This document shows, one piece after another, positions 61,259 to 64,000 of a stretch of DNA of 64,000 nucleotides. Positions within the stretch are counted from its first letter, which is position 1. Each line of letters opens with the position of its first letter. Position numbers and translations under genes: made by a program. The notes below the pieces were generated by a model that saw only the letters and a list, made by a program, of their open reading frames with translations, was not told where the DNA came from and ran no database searches. Source of the DNA: Streptomyces sp. CB02009 (GTDB lineage Bacteria > Actinomycetota > Actinomycetes > Streptomycetales > Streptomycetaceae); assembly GCF_001905825.1 (NCBI RefSeq), contig NZ_LIVV01000003.1:602956-666955 (forward strand), given 5' to 3'.

Positions 61259-61430
61259 TGCCCGACGGGCGGCCCGTCCGGCCCCCGATGCCGCGGACGC
61301 CACCGGCCCACGCTCCGGCACACCCGACCACGGCCCCCGGCCGAGGAGCCACCGGCCCGACGCCGACGCGGGCGCCCCGCGGCGGTCCCGCTTTCCCGAC
61401 GGCCATGGAGGCGCCCCGCGACGGCCCCGC

Positions 61431-62024
61431 TCACCGTTCCACCGCGGCCCTGCGGCGGCACTCCTGAGCCAGCGTCGGATACGCCTCGCCGATCGCCTCG
61501 TACAGCCGTCGCCGCAGCAGCCGCTCGGCCTCGCCGCGGCCGGTCTCGCCGTACAGGCCGTCGAGCAGCGCCTCGTACCGCGCGAGCGCGTGGCGCAGGT
61601 AGCTCACCTGCCACCGTACGAGCGCGCCGGCCTGAGCTCCCCCTCCCGGTGGCGTCCCGGGACTCCGCGCGCCCAGGAGCTGCCGGTGCCGGACAGCCCG
61701 GCGCTCCAGCTCAGGACCGGGCAGCCGGGGAACCTCGATCGGCTCCGCCCGGATCGCGGCCAGGACGGCGGTGCGGCGCCGCCCGGCGTAGGCCGCCGCG
61801 GCCGCGGAGCGGGCCGGTGAGAGCGCCGACGTCTCGGCGAACTCGGGTGTCCGCTCGACCGTCTCGACCCGCGCCAGGAGGTAGAGCCGCAGTGGCGTGG
61901 GGGACCAGCGGCGCGGGTCGCGGCCCTGCACGTCGGGCGTGCCGAGCAGCTCCCGCACCATCGTGTCGGTCCAGCCCCGCCGCCGTACCCCGGCGTGGCT
62001 CACATAGGTCGTACGGTCCGTCAT
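61431..62024 (-). CDS. Hypothetical actinobacterial protein
   Basis: A 197-residue protein; ATG 62024 with GGGGGA upstream. The N-terminal ~55 residues (GVRRRGWTDTMVRELLGTPDVQGRDPRRWSPTPLRLYLLARVETVE) look like a small DNA-binding-like helical unit. The rest is helical and Arg/Ala-rich. Not recognised. Single gene, divergent from the FN3 lipoprotein. Confidence 0.65.
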   Translation of the reverse strand: MTDRTTYVSHAGVRRRGWTDTMVRELLGTPDVQGRDPRRWSPTPLRLYLLARVETVERTPEFAETSALSPARSAAAAAYAGRRRTAVLAAIRAEPIEVPRLPGPELERRAVRHRQLLGARSPGTPPGGGAQAGALVRWQVSYLRHALARYEALLDGLYGETGRGEAERLLRRRLYEAIGEAYPTLAQECRRRAAVER

Positions 62025-62155
62025 GATTCCCCCAGATCCGATTACGGAGAGTGATGTTTTCAGTGAAGCGCACGCCACTGACAACGCCCCCTTGTCGAGT
62101 CCGGCCCGACTGTGCGATATAGGTCTGGACCTTTCCGACGGACGGAGGCCGGCCC

Positions 62156-63121
62156 GTGCAACGACCGCTCGCCGCAAGCCTGTTGACTGCCCTCGCGCTG
62201 ACGCTCGGCCTTGCCGGCTGCTCCGGCGCCGTCGCTCCCGAGGCCGAGGACACCCGCGCCCCCACCGTCCCCTCCGGTGTCACCGCGACGGCGGGCAGCG
62301 CCACCACGGTCCATGTGATGTGGAGCGCGGCCACCGACGACCGGGCCGTCAGCGGCTACGCGGTCTACCGCGAGGGCCGCAAGGTCAAGGACCTCCCCGC
62401 CACCACCCTGATGACCGACGTCGTCGGCCTCGCCCCCGCCACCCTCCACCGCTTCACCGTCCGGGCCAGGGACGCCGCAGGCAACGTCTCGCCCCCCAGC
62501 GCCACCGTCACCGCGACCACCCTCCGTGCCGCCGCCGAGGACCGCACGCCCCCCACCACGCCGGCCGCGCTCCGCGCCACCTCCGACGGCAGCCGCGCCG
62601 TGACCCTCCGCTGGTCCGCGGCCAAGGACGACACCGAGGTCACCGCGTACGACGTCTACCAGGCCGACACCCGCATCCACACCGTGCCCGGCACCGCCAC
62701 CACCGCGCACGTCACGGGCCTGCGCCCCGGCACCGCCTACGCGTTCACCGTCCGTGCCCGCGACGCCGCCGAGAACTCCTCCCCGGACAGCACCCCCGCC
62801 GACCTCACCACGGCCCCGTCCCCCGGCGCGCCCGCGAACACCGCCCCCACCCGCCTCACCGTGACGGCGGCCAAGGGCGAGATCACCGTCACCTGGACCC
62901 CGCCGGACACGGGCGCCCCGGTGACCCACCACGAACTCCACCTCAACGGAAGGTTCGCCACCACCATCATCTGGGGCACCGCCCCGCCCCCCGGCCGCGC
63001 CGGTTACACCTTCCCGGTCCAGGACCCCCCGGGCACCCGTTACACCGTCACCCTCCGTGCCAAACTCCCGGACGGGACCTGGGGCGACCTCTCGGCACCC
63101 CGGACGGTGGTGGTCCGCTGA
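62156..63121 (+). CDS. Lipoprotein with three fibronectin type III domains
   Basis: A 321-residue protein. Signal peptide with a lipobox LAGC at about residue 22 (SLLTALALTLGLAGCSG). Then three FN3 repeats (about 35-122, 130-220, 225-320), with Trp in VMWSAA, LRWSAA and VTWTPP and the terminal Tyr-x-Val/Phe-x-Val-x-A motifs. No catalytic domain, so a surface-anchored binding or spacer protein. Start GTG 62156. Confidence 0.82.
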   Translation: MQRPLAASLLTALALTLGLAGCSGAVAPEAEDTRAPTVPSGVTATAGSATTVHVMWSAATDDRAVSGYAVYREGRKVKDLPATTLMTDVVGLAPATLHRFTVRARDAAGNVSPPSATVTATTLRAAAEDRTPPTTPAALRATSDGSRAVTLRWSAAKDDTEVTAYDVYQADTRIHTVPGTATTAHVTGLRPGTAYAFTVRARDAAENSSPDSTPADLTTAPSPGAPANTAPTRLTVTAAKGEITVTWTPPDTGAPVTHHELHLNGRFATTIIWGTAPPPGRAGYTFPVQDPPGTRYTVTLRAKLPDGTWGDLSAPRTVVVR

Positions 63122-63255
63122 CGGCACGCCCGGAACCGCAATCGGGATCGCAATCGGATCGGAATCGGGACCGCGGCGCCCCGGCCCCGCCGCCGCCCGC
63201 CACGCCCCCCTGCGTCGTACGTCCGATTCGTCCCCCGCCGAACTACCCTGGAAGC

Positions 63256-64000
63256 GTGGCCGAGACCGTTCTCACCAACACCGGGCTCGACAGCTTCCTC
63301 GACGGAGCACCCGAGCGCCGCGATCCCGATTTCGTGCGTGCCGCCGAGGCGGTGCTGGGTCTCCTCGCCCTCCGGGGGGCCGACCGGGAGTCAGGGGTGC
63401 CCGAGCCGACACCCGGACTCGTACGGCGGCTGCTCGTCGAGGACCTGCCGACCTTCGTGTACGCGCCGCCCAGGGCCCTCGCGGCCTATCCCGCCGTCCT
63501 CGGCAGGCTCGCGGCGCGCTTCGACGGGGGCCGGGGCGAGCAGGTCGCCGGCACCGTCCGGGAGGCGGCCGGTGACTTCGAACGGGCGATGACCGACCCG
63601 GGGAACCTGACCTGGCACCGCTGGTACGCCTCGCTCCTGCGCGCCTGCGGCGCCGACCTCGCCGACCCGGAGGACGTACGGCGCCGGCTCGCCGCACTCG
63701 ACGGGGCGCCGCTGCCCGACGGGGTGCACCGGGCCGACCTCATGGGCCGTACGGCCCTCGCCGACGTCCTGCTCGCCGAGGCCCTCACACGCGCGTACGT
63801 ACGGGACGCCGAGGCCCCGCCCGCCGCCGGACCGCTGCTCACCGACCACGACGTCGCGACCGGCATCGGGCAGGTGGCCGCCGCGCTCCAGGACCGGTGG
63901 ACCGCCGCCGGGCTCGCCGAGCAGCTCGCCGGACCGTACGCGCGCTTCGCGCCGGGGCCCGACGACTTCCCCCACCTCGTCCTGGCCGACGCCCTCCTGG
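63256..64000 (+). CDS. Unknown protein, truncated by the window end
   Basis: An open frame from GTG 63256 to the end of the window (248 codons and continuing). Helical, Ala/Leu-rich, with no recognised family. A TACCCT hexamer 6 nt before the GTG and the lack of a spaced ribosome site suggest a leaderless transcript. The remaining C-terminus lies outside. Confidence 0.6.
   Translation, partial: MAETVLTNTGLDSFLDGAPERRDPDFVRAAEAVLGLLALRGADRESGVPEPTPGLVRRLLVEDLPTFVYAPPRALAAYPAVLGRLAARFDGGRGEQVAGTVREAAGDFERAMTDPGNLTWHRWYASLLRACGADLADPEDVRRRLAALDGAPLPDGVHRADLMGRTALADVLLAEALTRAYVRDAEAPPAAGPLLTDHDVATGIGQVAAALQDRWTAAGLAEQLAGPYARFAPGPDDFPHLVLADALL

Overview
The window looks like a chromosomal segment of Streptomyces or a close relative. 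It is uniformly GC-rich with strong third-position bias, uses GTG and TTG starts behind GGAGG-type ribosome binding sites, and carries actinobacterial family signatures (DUF2637, DUF3631, XRE regulator with a Ser/Thr-kinase-like ATP-binding partner, SUKH-3, an actinobacterial uricase/glyoxylate locus).

Positions ~73-34093 read as one integrated mobile element set into the 3' part of a CorA magnesium-transporter gene. A truncated corA tail lies at 1-175, an intact corA at 33974-35092, and both copies share a 38-bp identical core at a constant offset of 33,983 bp. The right end carries the recombination and maintenance genes: tyrosine integrase, AlpA/Xis-like excisionase, XRE regulator, DUF3631 ATPase and DUF2637 membrane protein. 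No FtsK-like DNA translocase is visible. The left 19 kb is an island of conflict/defence genes: an unrecognised two-gene module built on a 2044-residue P-loop ATPase; a two-gene CBASS (CD-NTase plus a Cap15-like 2TM/beta-barrel effector); a membrane-protein pair; and an EACC1-type protein followed by a caspase/EF-hand/PQQ-propeller protein. These are separated by two IS5-type elements and several frameshifted genes. Between the defence island and the integration genes sits a tightly overlapping seven-gene minus-strand operon: ATP-binding protein, MurA-like enolpyruvyl transferase, metallophosphatase, two dCTP-deaminase-like proteins, a glycosyltransferase and a serine hydrolase. A divergent XRE/TPR regulator and a flavoprotein face it. 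It looks like an uncharacterised nucleotide- or cell-wall-precursor pathway.

From 35 kb onward the content is ordinary Streptomyces chromosome: a winged-helix protein, a SUKH-3 protein, a GAF-LuxR regulator divergent from two acyl-CoA synthetases, an acetyltransferase, a TIGR04222 membrane protein, a zinc-ribbon/Mrr-like protein, an ArsR-type regulator divergent from an MFS exporter, and a secreted HNH nuclease.

The last 20 kb is a coherent purine-degradation and glyoxylate-salvage locus: gcl, catalase, tartronate semialdehyde reductase, hydroxypyruvate isomerase, then uraD-uraH-uricase-permease-deaminase, a second NCS2 permease and a hydantoin-racemase-like protein. Two operator families tie it together. 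A tandem TTCCG-N5-CGGAA pair with 21-bp spacing lies at both gcl and hyi. A CAACA-N3-TGTTG palindrome overlaps the -35 box of both catalase and uraD, which links peroxide removal to the peroxide-producing uricase. The window ends with a small unknown protein, an FN3 lipoprotein and a truncated gene of unknown function.
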